Translations under genes and position numbers: made by a program
The notes under the pieces: generated by a model
The model's input: the letters and a program-made list of their open reading frames with translations, nothing else
What the model was told of the DNA's origin: nothing
Database searches by the model: none
Assembly (NCBI GenBank): GCA_033977485.1
Contig: CM066989.1
Location: 94,755,887 to 94,819,886 of the forward strand
Direction of reading: 5' to 3'
DNA: 64,000 nucleotides
Source of the DNA: Hydrangea macrophylla
Taxonomy: Eukaryota; Streptophyta; Magnoliopsida; Cornales; Hydrangeaceae
Shown: positions 42,425 through 54,162 of the stretch, piece after piece
How the letters are laid out: every line of letters begins with the position of its first letter
Position numbering within the stretch: position 1 is the first letter of the stretch

Positions 42425-44548
42425 TGTAGAAAAAGTCATTTTTTTTTTGCATTATTTGTGAACCGTGATTCCGTTATGCATTCTGTTAGTTCCCACAAGT
42501 TCTTTAGGCATGTCTGAGGTTCGAGTAAGGTTTCATGGCATTTGGATACATGCTTTACCGTTTCACTACTCAACCTCAAAAAATAAGTTTTTTCAAGTCT
42601 AAGTGATGAAAAAGTTATTTTTTTCGCATTATTTGTGAACCGTGATACAGTTATGCATTCCGTTAGTTCCCACAAGTTTCGTTAGGCATGCTTGAGGTGT
42701 GAGTAAGGTTTTGTGGCATTTGGTTTAGCGGTTAACAGTTTTAACCCTCAAAACCCCGAAAACTAAGTTTTTTCAAGCCTAAGTGATGAAAAAGTCATTT
42801 TTCGCTTTATTTGTGAACCGTGATTCCGTTATGCATTCTGTTAGTTCCCACAAGTTTCTTTAGACATGTTTGAGGTGTGAGTAAGGTTTCGTGGCATTCA
42901 GATACATGCTTTACCGTTTCACTACTCAAAACCTCAAAAAACAAGTTTTTTCAAGTCTAAGTGATGAAAAAGTCATTTTTTTTGTATTACGGAGTATTTG
43001 TGAACCGTGATACCATTTTGCATTCCGTTAGTTCCCACAAGTTTCGTTAGGCATGTTTGAGTTATGTGTATGGTTTCGTGGCGTTTGGTTAAGCGGTTTA
43101 TAGTGTCAACCCTCAAAACCCCAAAAACTAAGTTTTTTCAAGCCTAAGTGATGAAAAAGTCATTTTTTCGCATTATTTGTGAACCGTGATTCCGTTATGC
43201 ATTCTGTTAGTTCCCACAAGTTTCTTTAGGCATGTCCGAGGTTTGAGTAAGGTTTCATGGCATTCGGATACATGCTTTATCGTTTCACTACTCAACCTCA
43301 AAAAACAAGTTTTTTCAAGTTTAAGTGATGAAAAAGTCATTTTTTTTCGCATTATTTGTGAACCATGATACAGTTATGCATTCCGTTAGTTCCCAAAAGT
43401 TTTTTTAGGCATATTTGAGGTGTGAGTAAGGTTTCGTGGCGTTTGGTTAAGCGGTTTACAGTGTCAACCATCAAAACCCCAAAAACTAAGTTTTTTCAAG
43501 TTTAATGAAAAAGTCATTTTTTTTGGATTATTTGTGAACCGTGATTCTGTTATGCATTCAATTAGTTCCCACAAGTTTCTTTAGACATGTCTGAGGTTTG
43601 AGTAAGGTTTCATGGCATTCGGATACATGCTTTACCGTTTCACTACTCAACCTCAAAAAATAAGTTTTTTCAAGTCTAAGTGATGAAAAAGTTATTTTTT
43701 TTCGCATTATTTGTGACCCGTGATACAGTTATGCATTCCGTTAGTTCCCACAAGTTTCGTTAGGTATGTTTGAAGTGTGAGTAAAGTTTTGTGGCGTTTG
43801 GTTAAGCGGTTAACAGTTTTAACCCTCAAAACTCCGAAAACTAAGTTTTTTCAAGCCTAAGTGATGAAAAAGTCATTTTTCGCATTATTTGTGAACTGTG
43901 ATTCCGTTATGCATTCTGTTAGTTCCCACAAGTTTCTTTAGGCATGTTTGAGGTACGAGTAAGGTTTCGTGGCATTCAGATACATGCTTTACCGTTTCAC
44001 TACTCAAAACCTCAAAAAACAAGTTTTTTCAAGTCTAAGTGATGAAAAAGTCATTTTTTTCGCATTATTTGTGAACTGTGATACAATTATGCATTCCTTT
44101 AGTTCCCACAAGTTTTTTTAGGCATGTTTGAGGTGTGAGTAAGGTTTTGTGGCTTTTGGTTAAGCGATTTACAGTTTCAATCCTCAAAACCCCAAAAACT
44201 AAGTTTTTTCAAGCCTAAGTGATGAAAAAGTCATATTTTTTTCGCTTTATTTGTGAACTGTGATTCCGTTATGCATTCCGTTTGTTCCCACAATTTTCTT
44301 TAGGCATGTTTGAGGTGTGAGTAAGGTTTTTTGGCGTTTGGTTAAGCGGTTTACAGCTAAAAGTAGCAAATGAAGATTAATTAGCCTCAAAACCAACAAA
44401 ACCAAGGCACATGTACCCAACTAAATGCTATCCATAATCAAAATTATAACATTATAAAAACTTCTCTGTCTCAAGCAAATGCATATTGTGTTCAACTTAC
44501 CTACGCTATGGAAACACCGGTTTTCATCATTTTTCTGAAGCTCGAACC

Positions 44549-44993
44549 ACCACTCATTAAGCGGAATGGAGCTCCTAGCTGAAGCACAATTAGAAAACAT
44601 TAATTGTGCAAGTAATGAAATGAAATCTCATCTTTAAACACCTTCATTAATAAGACCAACAATACAAGATCAAGGCTTCAAGCTTAGATTTTCAAAACCA
44701 CTCATTAAGCCGAATAAAGCTTCAGCTGAAGCACAATTAGAAAACATTAATTGTGCAAGTAATGAAATGAAATCGCATCTTTAAACACCTTCTTTAATAA
44801 GACCAATACAAGATCAAGGCTTCAAGCTAAGATTTTCAAAACCACTGATTAAGCCGAATGGAGTTCCTAGCTGAAGCACAATTAGAAAACATTAATTGTG
44901 CAAGTAATGAAATGAAATCCCATCTTTACACGCCTTCATTAATAAGACCAACAATACAATATCAAGGCTTCAAGCCTAGATTTTCAAAACCAT
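44549..44993. repeat. ~148-bp tandem triplication
   Basis: ccactcattaagc, caattagaaaacattaattg and gatcaaggcttcaagc recur at 44550, 44698 and 44842 onward. The third copy has cactgattaag. It ends at ttttcaaaaccatg. It sits just right of the satellite and within or beyond the 3' end of the TPX2-type pseudogene, possibly in an intron. Confidence 0.88.
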
Positions 44994-45081
44994 GCTTCTA
45001 GAAAAATGATTCATTTAAATAAAGTCTACATATGCTAAATCTGCTAGCAAATCTACTAGTTAACAACATAGATGTGAATAC

Positions 45082-45880
45082 CTTCTTGAGTTGGTTACTT
45101 GCCAACTCTGTTTCACAAGGAAAATTGGTGAGTGGTTTGGCTTTTAAACTAATGCTCTGTCGCATTTTTTTGAAATAATTCTCTGTTTTTTCCTGCATAA
45201 AAACAAATGAGGGTAATTTATTAGTTTTGCTAAACTTAATTGGACCAAACTCAAGCAATCATACAATACCCAATTGAATTACTCAAATCCTTGGGTAAAG
45301 GCAATATTTAAGATAGCACATCGGAACCTTAGATTTTGCTTGCAGCTGCGTTTTTTCTGCGCCTGGGGATTTACCTTCTCTTCCAGCTTCTAAAAGAACT
45401 AAAATAGCAAATGGAAAAAAGATAGCAACACATCAGCATATTTGGAAAAATGACAAGGATAGAATCCTAGATGTAAAGTGCACTCAGTTCTGGACGTGCC
45501 TCTTTTCGTTTTGCTGCTCTTTCTTCACTTCTCAAGCTAAATGGGGAATATAAATTAGAAGATCGATCTTTGCTTCCGCATGCACTTGAAGGTTCTATAT
45601 GGCTGCCACACAAATTAGAGGAATGTTCAGAATTGATTGTATAAATCATCGTACTATTCTGATAGCAGTGTAATCCAGGAAGTCTCATTTGGTTTCCTTT
45701 ACCAAGTACAGAGTTTTTCAATGCCCTGGGAAAAGGAAAATCACCACTATGATTGCACAGTTTGTTATAATTGGTTAACATGCCACTATGATTGTTATAG
45801 TTTGTTATGATTGCATGCGTGTATCTACTATCTCGTTCACAAAGACATTGTCCCTTGAATGGAGAAGATTTCCTCACCAT
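45082..45880 (-). pseudogene. TPX2/WVD2-like (WDL) microtubule-binding protein fragment
   Basis: Proteins of this family bind microtubules through a TPX2 C-terminal-type domain. On the minus strand three exon-like pieces carry its pieces in order: 45880 to about 45500 with PFSLRSEERAAKRKE; 45389-45328 with KLEEK ... EKTQLQAKSK; and 45192-45082 (37 codons) with EKTENYFKKMRQS and LKAKPLTNF, then NQLKK. GT/AG borders flank the last two. The middle exon is one base short of frame between KLEEK and EKTQ, and the first has GC where GT is expected, so I call it a pseudogene. The rest of the protein is not found; 5' text beyond 45900 has no match I recognise. The order and spacing of motifs make the family call fairly secure. 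Confidence 0.65.
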
Positions 45881-45899
45881 TTCTTTGACACAAACACTT

Positions 45900-46390
45900 A
45901 TGCTTTGTTCGGTTCATGGATTTATTTAGGAAAAGGAAAATCAAACTCTTAAGAAACTTTTCTTTGTCTTCTAAATAAGGAAATCAATGACGAATATATG
46001 AAGACAAAAGAAAATAAGATGAAAATAAATCTTCCGTATTTGGCCAGTCACTTCCTTGAGTTCCTACAATAATTTTAAACTTTCTTATTAATGTAAGTTA
46101 TATAAGCAAAGAAAAAAACATTTGGAAATAGTTTTGAGTAAAGTTGGAAGTATGAAATATAAGTTATATAAGCAAAGAAGAAAACATTCATAAATGTGAT
46201 CCTACGCAATTAAAACAATATCCAAGTTACGTTTCCATTCCGTAAAGTTGGTTCCAGTACCTCGTTATGTTTCATACCTCTAAGTGCCACTACGACACTC
46301 GACCCTTTTTGTGAATTTTCTACAATTTTTTGGCAATTTTGGACTTATTTCCAACTTTGGACTCCCAATTCTTCTAAAATCCGACTTGAT
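45900..46390. other. Intergenic DNA, nothing recognised
   Basis: AT-rich. A phrase (agttatataagcaaagaa) occurs twice, at 46090 and 46161. Confidence 0.4.
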
Positions 46391-46392
46391 GC

Positions 46393-46402
46393 TCTATATA
46401 AG
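46393..46402 (+). promoter_or_regulatory. TATA-like box before the plus-strand DUF7745-like pseudogene
   Basis: tctatataag ~52-60 bp upstream of the ATG at 46453, with CCCAAAA-rich leader. The spacing equals that in the element B antisense gene (TATA ~30490, ATG 30430). Confidence 0.5.
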
Positions 46403-46452
46403 TCCCAAAAACTCCCAAAGTTCATTCATACTTCCCCCAAAACTTTCCCATC

Positions 46453-47480
46453 ATGATTAACATAACGGCGGATGCACTCTTCCAATCGATAGATGCCTTC
46501 CATGGCCTTGACATGGTTTATTTCAAGCACTACGGCTTGGATAGCATATTCTTTGTAAACTGAGACTCGAAAGGAATTTTATGGAGGTTGTAATTTCTTG
46601 ATGGGATTCCAAATACCATGTGTTTCGGTTCAACTGTGAAGTACTGTGCCCAGCATTTGAGGAATTCTCTTTTGCGCTCGGGTAGGATCCTACGGTCGCC
46701 ATCGTGTTTCCTTTTCAACCTTATCGGCATGTGTTCCCTTCTATCAACTTTGAGTGGGCTATCTCTTTATGAATCTAGTGACTTTATCAGTAGGTATCTT
46801 GTCTTGCTACTTCTTCTCATGAAATTCTTCTCTTTGGATGACCCTACTAATACTTGTGAACACAGATGAGTTGCTTGCACTATGCATAATTTCTCACTTT
46901 TTGTTCTATTATAGGACTACCACTGCGGATGTGAAGCTTATCGATATAACTCTGGAGATAGGCAACCGATAGATTCCGATGATGATTTGCCTTGCTGAAA
47001 CTTTAACCAACTTAGACGGTGTTTCAACATGTTCTATCTGGAACTTTCGCGGATCTATGCTTGTGTTGCAAATATGGCTATTCGAGAGAACAAGACTTTT
47101 AAGCATGCCCCTAGGTGCTTTTCCACATATGTTGCCTTTTGTCACACCCAGGAGATCCTCTATCCCCCTTTTTCTTTGCAAGAGTGTATTATACGGCTTA
47201 ACAACTTCACTCATTGGGACATACAATAGAATGTCCGTTGGTTTCTTTCATCACGGGCTCAGTTTTTGGTGTTGGACTCCAAGGACTTCTCAAATGGTCC
47301 TTCTATCTTCCCAGCCAACTCTTAAGACAATTTAATCATATTCCAGAGGTGCCAATTCATCCCCTCGGGCTTCCTCCAACAAGGTCCCTCAAAGTTCTGA
47401 CATTCCTCACTTTCAAAAATGTTGGGAAGCCCACCATTTCATAGACCACAACAAAGTATCCTCTTTGCTTCTACCATCGG
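46453..47480 (+). pseudogene. DUF7745-like pseudogene, plus strand
   Basis: A third copy of the family found antisense in elements A and B. The reading starts at 46453 and, crossing several frames and stops, shows ADALFQSIDAFHGLDMVYF, a HVFRFN ... LCPAFEEFS block (46600-46670), AETLTNLDGV ... LVLQIWLFERTRL (46985-47100), and a WFL ... LDSKDF segment near 47230-47290. Each block aligns in order with the element B protein. It has its own TATA-like box. I see no pol, LTR or PPT around it that would make it part of an LTR element, so it is either a lone gene that died or a scrap of an unrecognised element. Confidence 0.6.
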
Positions 47481-47499
47481 ATGAAGCAATCAAGGGTAT

Positions 47500-48120
47500 G
47501 AAAAAAAAATCTATAACCCTTTATCTATTTATACTATTATAAAGGGAAAGGGAAGGGTACCAACTGCATTTTTCCTATACCCTATATTTACAATTCAAAC
47601 AAGTAAGTTTTACTAAGAAATATAATAAAAGGGTACTAATTTGTCATACAAATTATCAAAATAAAACCAATTAAAAATTGCCAAAAAGTGCTGTAAAAAA
47701 AAACTCTCCCAAATTTTTTTTTCTCTCCACTCACTGAGTGAGTAGGCCCCTACTTGTTATATTATAAGAAAAGACGTAAAGGAACATGCTAAATAGTACA
47801 TTTCTTGTAAACTCAAAAAGAAAGAAAGACATGTTATAGTCCGGTTTCTAACCAGTTCTTGTAAAACCGATATCATTTAAGTTTGGAACCAATTTTAGGA
47901 ATGATTAAGCAAGAAACACGTGTACATAAAAGGGCATGTACCAAATACTTGAATGGATATAACTAACTGTTCTGCATCTTCCCGAAAACTTGAATTTGAT
48001 TAGTGTATAAGAAAAGGTATTCACTTAGCTGAATCAAAGCACGCATTTTTAAAAATTCGTGCTTCAAAATTCAATCATCTCTCTCTCTCTCTCCCAGTTT
48101 AAAAATAGTTAATACATATA
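47500..48120. other. AT-rich intergenic DNA
   Basis: Contains a (CT)n microsatellite at 48077-48095. No gene supported. Confidence 0.5.
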
Positions 48121-48125
48121 TATGC
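48121..48125. repeat. Target-site duplication of element C, left copy
   Basis: tatgc before TGATAG; the right copy at 59948-59952 is catgc (4 of 5 match). Confidence 0.65.
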
Positions 48126-48751
48126 TGATAGGTATAAAAATACCAGGTCAAAGTCAAAATGCCATCTCAACAAGGACATGCCAGGTCATCCGGAGAGAGC
48201 GCTTATTACTCAAACTCCCCGGGTTGTTTTGCCAGAACTGCCCGGTTCGGCTCACTGCTTGGACGTGCGGTACGGGCTCAGCGGCCAGGTAAGCGCAGCC
48301 CGGGCGCGCCTCATGACTTGCCCCACAAGACTCCAAACAGTTTTCTCTCTCAGTTAGAAGACTAATGGAAGGTGCAGGATTGGCTTAGGAAACTTCCCTA
48401 ATTCGTGTAAATCGATTGTACTTGGATTATGTTTCCTAATCTATCTAGGCTGCCTTGTACGAGTGGTCTCTTATACCTATAAAAGGAACAACTCGCCCTC
48501 ATAAAAGGGGATCGCATTCTTATTTCATAGAACTGCAATACACATATACTCATATACTCAAACGCATATACCCGGCCGATCTCTGGTAGTACCGCCCTCC
48601 TTGTGGGTTCACCAAAGGCCGTTGGTGATTTATTAGTACAAGTTCTTCGACACACACGTGGTCATAGGTCACCTAGTTAACGGGACCGAACCACACTCGA
48701 ATCTTTCTTGTCTATCTCTTCTTATTTTTCTACCAATTTTTGGCATCATTA
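48126..48751 (+). repeat. 5' LTR of element C
   Basis: 626 bp. Begins TGATAGGTATAAAAATA and ends ggcatcatta; the 3' LTR ends ggcatcatca, so the terminal CA has mutated here. A TATA box (ctataaaagg) is at 48477-48486. LTR copies differ by substitutions and small indels, e.g. catatactcatatactc against a shorter form in the 3' LTR. Confidence 0.88.
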
Positions 48752-48754
48752 TCT

Positions 48755-48772
48755 TGGCACCGTATGTGGGAA
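48755..48772 (+). other. Primer-binding site of element C
   Basis: TGGCACCGTATGTGGGAA, three bases past the LTR end. tRNA not identified. Confidence 0.7.
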
Positions 48773-48815
48773 ATGACAGATTGCTCCTAAACACAAATCT
48801 CTTAGCTGGTAATCA

Positions 48816-50352
48816 TGACACCGAAGAAAAATAAGAATACTGCTCGGCCGACGAATCAGGAGGATGCACTGGACGACCGGTCAACTGTTTCCATGACTCC
48901 TGAGTAGGTCACCGAGGCACTAGCTCAACTTCTAGAGAGCCAGCGCTAAACTTAATGGTAGATCGAAGCCCTGCTGGCCCAGCAAGACAAGCCTCAGCAA
49001 ACCGAGGTTCAGGATAGGAACGACGACCACGTTCGCGTGCCCGAGCCAACCCGACGAAGCGCCCATACTCCACTGGCCTCTCAAGCGATTGTACAACCGG
49101 GGAACGATGAGCGTGGTCGGGACCCCATACAGACCCGGCAACGTGCCCAGGCTAGTCTAAATTGCAAGGGGGATGCCAGAGATATCATCAACAGTAGACG
49201 TACTGCCAGAGGGGATGGGCAAGAGTGACAAACCCGGGAATCAGCCCAGGACCGTCCGGCCAAGAGCCGGAATGATCTTAGGTATACGATTAACCATAGT
49301 CATAGCCAAGCCCTGTCCCTGAGGACGGTGTACTTTGAGGAGGAGGCCTCTTCGTCCGACTCGACCTACCGCAAAGATTTAGAGCAGAAGACCGACCGGG
49401 AAGACGTAGAGGTCTGGATTAATGACCTGGAAAAACAGATCGAGAAATTGAAGAAGCCAGGTCACCACCACACCAACACGGAGACTGAGTCGCCATTTAC
49501 TGAATGGGTAACAGGGTATATCGTCCCCCATAAATTTAAACAGCCTCACCTTGACTCGTATGATGGCTCGAGGAGCCCGGTGGATCATGTCTGGACATAC
49601 AAGGCTCAGATGGCACTAGCAACTAACGCCGACGAGCTGCATTGCTTGGCCTTTCCAAGCACTCTAAGGGGCCATGTAGCATAGTGGTTCCACTCCTTGA
49701 AGCCCCGATCGATCAATGATTTTAAAGAACTCAGTAAGCTCTTTGTCAGCCAATTCATGGGTATACTCGGTAGACCGTAGCAAGACCTCCAATTACTTAC
49801 CGTCAAGCAGCGGAAGGGAGAGTCCTTAAAGGACTATGTTGATTAGTTCAATCAGTAGAAGCTCTAGATCCATGACCTGAATGAGGCAGTCGCAATCAAC
49901 CACCTTCTGCGCGGGAGTTCAGAACACTAAGGTAGCCACGTCGTTCTACCATAACCGGTTGGCTACTTTGGTAGAACTCTCGGCAAGGGTGGGAAAATAT
50001 ATCGATACCAAGGAATTTTTGAAATCCAAACGTGCAAGTCAAGCAGAGGACGGTTACCCAAGGCCGAAGCAGAAACGCGAAGGCTCAGAAAAGGGTTCGG
50101 GAAAGAAGCCAAAACCGGATTAGTCCCGAGGAGGTTGGGATCAAGCTCCGGTCACATTCACACCGCTCTCCCGACCCATCCATGAGGTCGGTTGCGGCAG
50201 AGGCGCAGAGGTTGCTCAAGCAGTCGATAAAGCTGAAGAGCCTACCGGAAAAGAGGAACCGAGACAAGTTCTGCTGTTACCACCGAGATCATGGCCACGA
50301 TATCGAGGACTACTTCAAGGTCAAGATTGCCATTGAAAGGCTCATGGAATAG
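48816..50352 (+). pseudogene. Element C gag, broken
   Basis: Starts MTPKKNKNTA at 48816 and meets stops at 48904 and later. The gag core is at about 49487-49990: SPFTEWVTGYIVPHKFKQP, LDSYDGSRSPVDHV, LAFPSTLRGHVA, then FKELSKLFVSQFMG, with TAG stops between. An RNA-binding basic stretch and a zinc-knuckle-like CCYHRDHGHDIEDY (50270-50310) follow. A TAG at 50350 ends it, where GYL is expected to continue. Motif order is typical of Tat-lineage Gag. Confidence 0.82.
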
Positions 50353-51000
50353 GGTTATCTCGCCGAGTTCGTCACACTAGATAGACGACTAGGTCGGACG
50401 ACTGAGCCCCCCAGCAGCAACAGTCCCTCAGCCAAATCAACGTGATCTCTAGAGGAACATCGGGTAGAGGGGACTCGTAGTCGGCTAAAAAGAGGCATGC
50501 TCGGGCATCCCGAGCGGATGTCCTGCATGTCCAATCAGCCGACTCCCCACTAACTGATGTGCTAATTTTCTCATCAGACGATATAAGGGACCTACATTTC
50601 CCATACGATGACCCACTAGTGTCGACGCTCTCCATAGCCAATTACATGGTGAAAAGAGTGTTGGTGGACATCGGCAGTTCCTTAGATATTCTATTTGCCT
50701 CGACCTTTGATCAGTTTAGGATATCAAGGGACCGACTCCGACCAGTGGCCACTCCCTTGGTAGGATTTAACGGATCCAGCACGCAACCGCTCAGAATGAT
50801 CTAATTGCCAGTTCTTATGGGGACCTACCCCGAACAGGTCTCCATACTTGTGAACTTTGTGGTGGTAGAAGCCCCATCTGCCTACAATGTCATCCTAGGA
50901 AGGCCGACGCTCAACAAGGCCAAGGTGGTTGTATCAACATATAGCCTAGTGATCAAGTTCCCAACCCCTCAGGGTCCGGGGAGCCTGAGAGGAGATCAAG
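50353..51000 (+). pseudogene. Element C protease region
   Basis: Frame open from about 50559 with PYDDPLVSTLSI, the catalytic loop VLVDIGSSLDILF at about 50661-50699 (the DxG triad has Ile in the middle), RLRPVATPLVGFNG, a TAG at 50802, then FVVVEAPSAYNVILGRPTLN. All the expected motifs of a Tat-type retropepsin are present in order. Confidence 0.8.
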
Positions 51001-52870
51001 CAACCGCCCGGAGCTGTTACGTTAGCTCCGTACGAAGAGGGGCCGTTACAGAAACATTGAATGTCCAAGAGATAGACCCGAGGGAGTCCAGGAATGGGGT
51101 CAGCCCAAGTGAAGAGATTAGCCAAGTAACCTTAAACCCCTTACTTCCCGACCGGTCTATCAGCATCGGGGCTCTCCTGGAGATGGACCTTAGAGAAAAG
51201 CTGATCCAATTCCTGAGAGAGAACCCAGATGTCTTCGCCTGGAGCCATAAAGACATGCTCGGGACTGACGTCCCACCGTCTCAACATCGATCCGAATGCC
51301 CGATCGGTCAAGTAGAAGAGAAGAGGCATGGCTCCTGAAAGGCAGAAAGCTGTGCACGAGGAAATTGAAAAAGTTCTCAAGGCAAAATCTATTAGGCAAG
51401 TTCAGTATCTTGACTGGTTAGCCAATGTGGTGTTGGTCAAGAAGGGCAACGGAAAGTGGAGAATGTGTGTAGACTTCACTGATCTGAACAAAGCCTATCC
51501 CAAGGATTGCTACCCGCTACAGAGGATAGACCTCCTGGTGGATTCCACGGTCGGCCACTTACTTCTCTCCTTTATGGATGCCTACTCGGGATACAACCAA
51601 ATCAACATGTACCTGGTGACGAAGAGAAGACTTCTTTCATCACTGAACAGGGATGTATTGTTACAAGGTGATGCCTTTCGGCCGAAAAAATGCTGGGGTA
51701 ACTTATCTATGCCTGGTCAACCATATGTTCAAGGATCTGATCGGGAAGACGATGGAGGTGTATGTAGCCGACCTACTACTCAAAAGCCACGATGAGTCCG
51801 ACCATCTCGAGCACTTGGCAGGGGCCTTCAGCATCTTAAGAAAATTCCGGATGAGGTTGAACCTTGCTAAGTGCACATTTGGTGTCTCGTCCGGGAAATT
51901 CCCAGGACACCTAGTCAGCAGGTGGGGAATCGAGGCGAACCCCAAAACGATCCAGGCAATCATCAACATGCAGTCACCCAGGTCAACCAAAGAAGTGCAG
52001 AGTTTGGCTAGACGGATGGCCGCACTGAACAGATTTGTATCCCGAGCTATCGATCGGTGCCTGCCGTTCTTCAAAATCCTCCGTAAAGCATTCCAGTGGT
52101 CAGAAGAGTACGAAGAGGCGTTTCAGGACCTCAAGAAATACCTGACATTGCCTCCTCTGCTCTCGACCCCCATACCCAAGGAGCAACTATATTTATAATT
52201 AGCGGTGTCACCATCGGCGGTAAGCTCGGCACTCATCCGAGAAGAGAACAGGACATAGTTCTTGGTCTATTACACGAGCCAGCGCAGAAAGCCGATACTC
52301 CTGCATCGAGAAGCTCACCTTCGCCCTTGTCACATCTGCCCGGAGACTCCGCCCATACTTTCAAGCCTATGTCATCGTGGTCCTCACAGATCAGCCACTG
52401 TGCCGGATCCTCAGTAGGCCTGAAACGTCCAAGAGGCTCATCAAGTGGGCGTTGGAGTTGGAAGAATTCAAAGTGGTTTACAGGCCCCGAATGGCGATCA
52501 AAGGTCAGGCCGTAGCAGATTTTCTCGTAGAGTTCACATACCTAGAAGATTCGGTCGAGGAGCTCACCTCGCCCGAATTACCGCGTGGTTTATAACCTGG
52601 TATCCTGACCTGGGTACTCTATATGGATGGGTCCTCTAACAAAGAAGGCAGTGGGGCATGGATCATCATGACCACACCCGATGGGATCCAGCTAGAGTAG
52701 GCACTAAGGTTCGATTTCCAAGCCTCCAATAATGATGCCGAGTATGAAGCTTTGTTGGTCGGGTTGCTGTTAGCCAACTCGATGGGCACGCAGCAAATCT
52801 AAGGATACAGTGACTCCCAGCTCGTGGTCAATCAAGTCAATTAGGAGTATAAAGCCCGAAAAAAATATGG
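51001..52870 (+). pseudogene. Element C reverse transcriptase and RNase H, broken
   Basis: RT motifs WLANVVLVKKGNGKWRMCVD, FTDLNKAYPKDCYPL, LLSFMDAYSGYNQI (51400-51610); a frame change near 51640; PFGRKNAGVTY; then YVAD at 51761-51772 where YIDD or YVDD is required, so the first catalytic Asp is Ala. FGVSSGKFPGHLVS and RMAALNRFVSRAIDR follow. RNase H blocks LSRPETSKRLIKWALELEEF and RPRMAIKGQAVADFLVEF (52395-52550) precede the second RNase H-like domain, MDGSSNKEGSGAW ... NDAEYEALL ... YSDSQLVVNQV (52620-52840), which has stops. Confidence 0.85.
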
Positions 52871-54162
52871 TGGCCTACCTAGCCTTGGTTAGGTCAGTTG
52901 CCAAGCAATTTGAAGGTTTCTCAATCAGGCAGATCCTGAGAGAGGAGAACACAAGGATCGACCGGTTAGCCTGCCTTGCCTCATCTTCTGAGTCGGACCT
53001 ACCTGGGATAAGGGTGGAGTACTTACCCGAGCCCAGTGTGATCACCTCAGGAGGCATGGAGGTTGACCCGGTCGCTTTAGGACCCAACTTGATGGATCCA
53101 ATCATGATGTTCCTCAGAACCGGTGTTCTACCGGAGGGGAAAGAAGAAGCCCGTCGGGTCAAATACCGGGCGGCTCGATACCATCTCGTCGATGGTGTGC
53201 TCTACAAAAGTGGGTTCTCTATCCCCTATCTTTGATGTGTCCATCTAGCTCAGATCCAAGGAATACTATATGAAATACATGAAGGAGTGTGCGGGAACCA
53301 GGTTAGAGGATGGGCACTCTCCCGCAAAGCCCTGCTTCAAGGCTATTACTAGCCAATGATGACCCAGGACTCCCAAGAATATGTCAGTCGGTGTGACAAG
53401 TTTCAGAGACATTCCCCTATGATCAACTGCTTGGTAGAACTCCAGACCCCAATCATCAGCCCTTGGCCGTTCGCCCAGTGGGGCATCGACATTGTCTGAC
53501 CCCTTCCCATGGCTAAGGGTTAGGTCAAGTTCGTTGTAATCGCTGTGGACTACTTCACTAAGTGGGCAGAAGGCGAGCCCTTGGCAATGATCACTGAGCA
53601 AAAGATGGAGGGTTTCGTCGAGCGCAACATTCTCAACATGTTCGGCTTTCCCCGGGTATTGGTCAGCGACAATGGCAGGCAGTTCGACACCTCGGCATTC
53701 AGGAAATACTGCTTGGGCTATGGCATATTCAATCACTACTCTTCTCCCGAGAATCCTCAAGCCAATGGCCAGGCCGAGGTGACAAACCGGACAATACTAC
53801 AGTCCATTAAAACCAGGCTTGAACAGGCCAAAGGACTTTGGGCTGATGAACTACCGACCCTTCTGTGGGCATACCGTACCACTCCCCGAGCAGCAACAGG
53901 AGAAACACCGTTCTCACTTACCTATGGCTTTGAGGAGGTGGTACCCACAGAGCTCGGATTGCCCACGTACCGGGTAGTGAATTTCAGCGAACAAGGCAAC
54001 GAAGAAGCTCTTAGAGCGGAGCTCGACCTAATAGAGGAGAAAAGGTATCGGGCATATTTAAAAGTAGCAGCTTATAAGCAGTGGGTCTCTCGGTACTACA
54101 ACAGCAAAGCCAAGCACCGCAGCTTTCAGATGGGAGACCTAGTCCTGAAGGCAGTAAACTAG
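52871..54162 (+). pseudogene. Element C integrase
   Basis: Zinc-binding domain remnants at 53270-53420 (IHEGVCGNQ ... CDKFQRH, with stops). The catalytic core 53530-53900 has AVDYFTKWAEGEPL, VSDNGRQFDT and NPQANGQAEVTNRT, retaining all three acidic residues, and an open frame 53545-54162. The C-terminal part has YYNSKAKHRSFQMGDLVLK. A TAG-type stop ends it. The start cannot be fixed. Confidence 0.85.

Larger units (their letters stand above)
38930..44355. repeat. Satellite array, ~179-bp monomers in strict A/B alternation (~358-bp higher-order unit)
   Basis: About 28 monomers' worth of DNA less insertions; the anchor gttagttccca recurs at 38972, 39151, 39330, 39509, 40172, 40354, 40532, 40713, 40883, 41064, 41243, 41420, 41598, 41778, 42485, 42662, 42840, 43027, 43206, 43385, 43560, 43740, 43918, 44098 and 44280. 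Type A has ggcatttggttaagcggttt and caagcctaag; type B has ggcattcggatacatgcttt and caagtctaag. The two types alternate along the whole array except at the first MITE and in the last, chimeric unit. Short open frames inside it are artefacts of the repeat. Confidence 0.93.

Noticed and set aside
38930..44355. CRISPR-like or coding repeat array
   Set aside because: Head-to-tail satellite with no spacers; short open frames follow from the repeat itself and are broken in other units.
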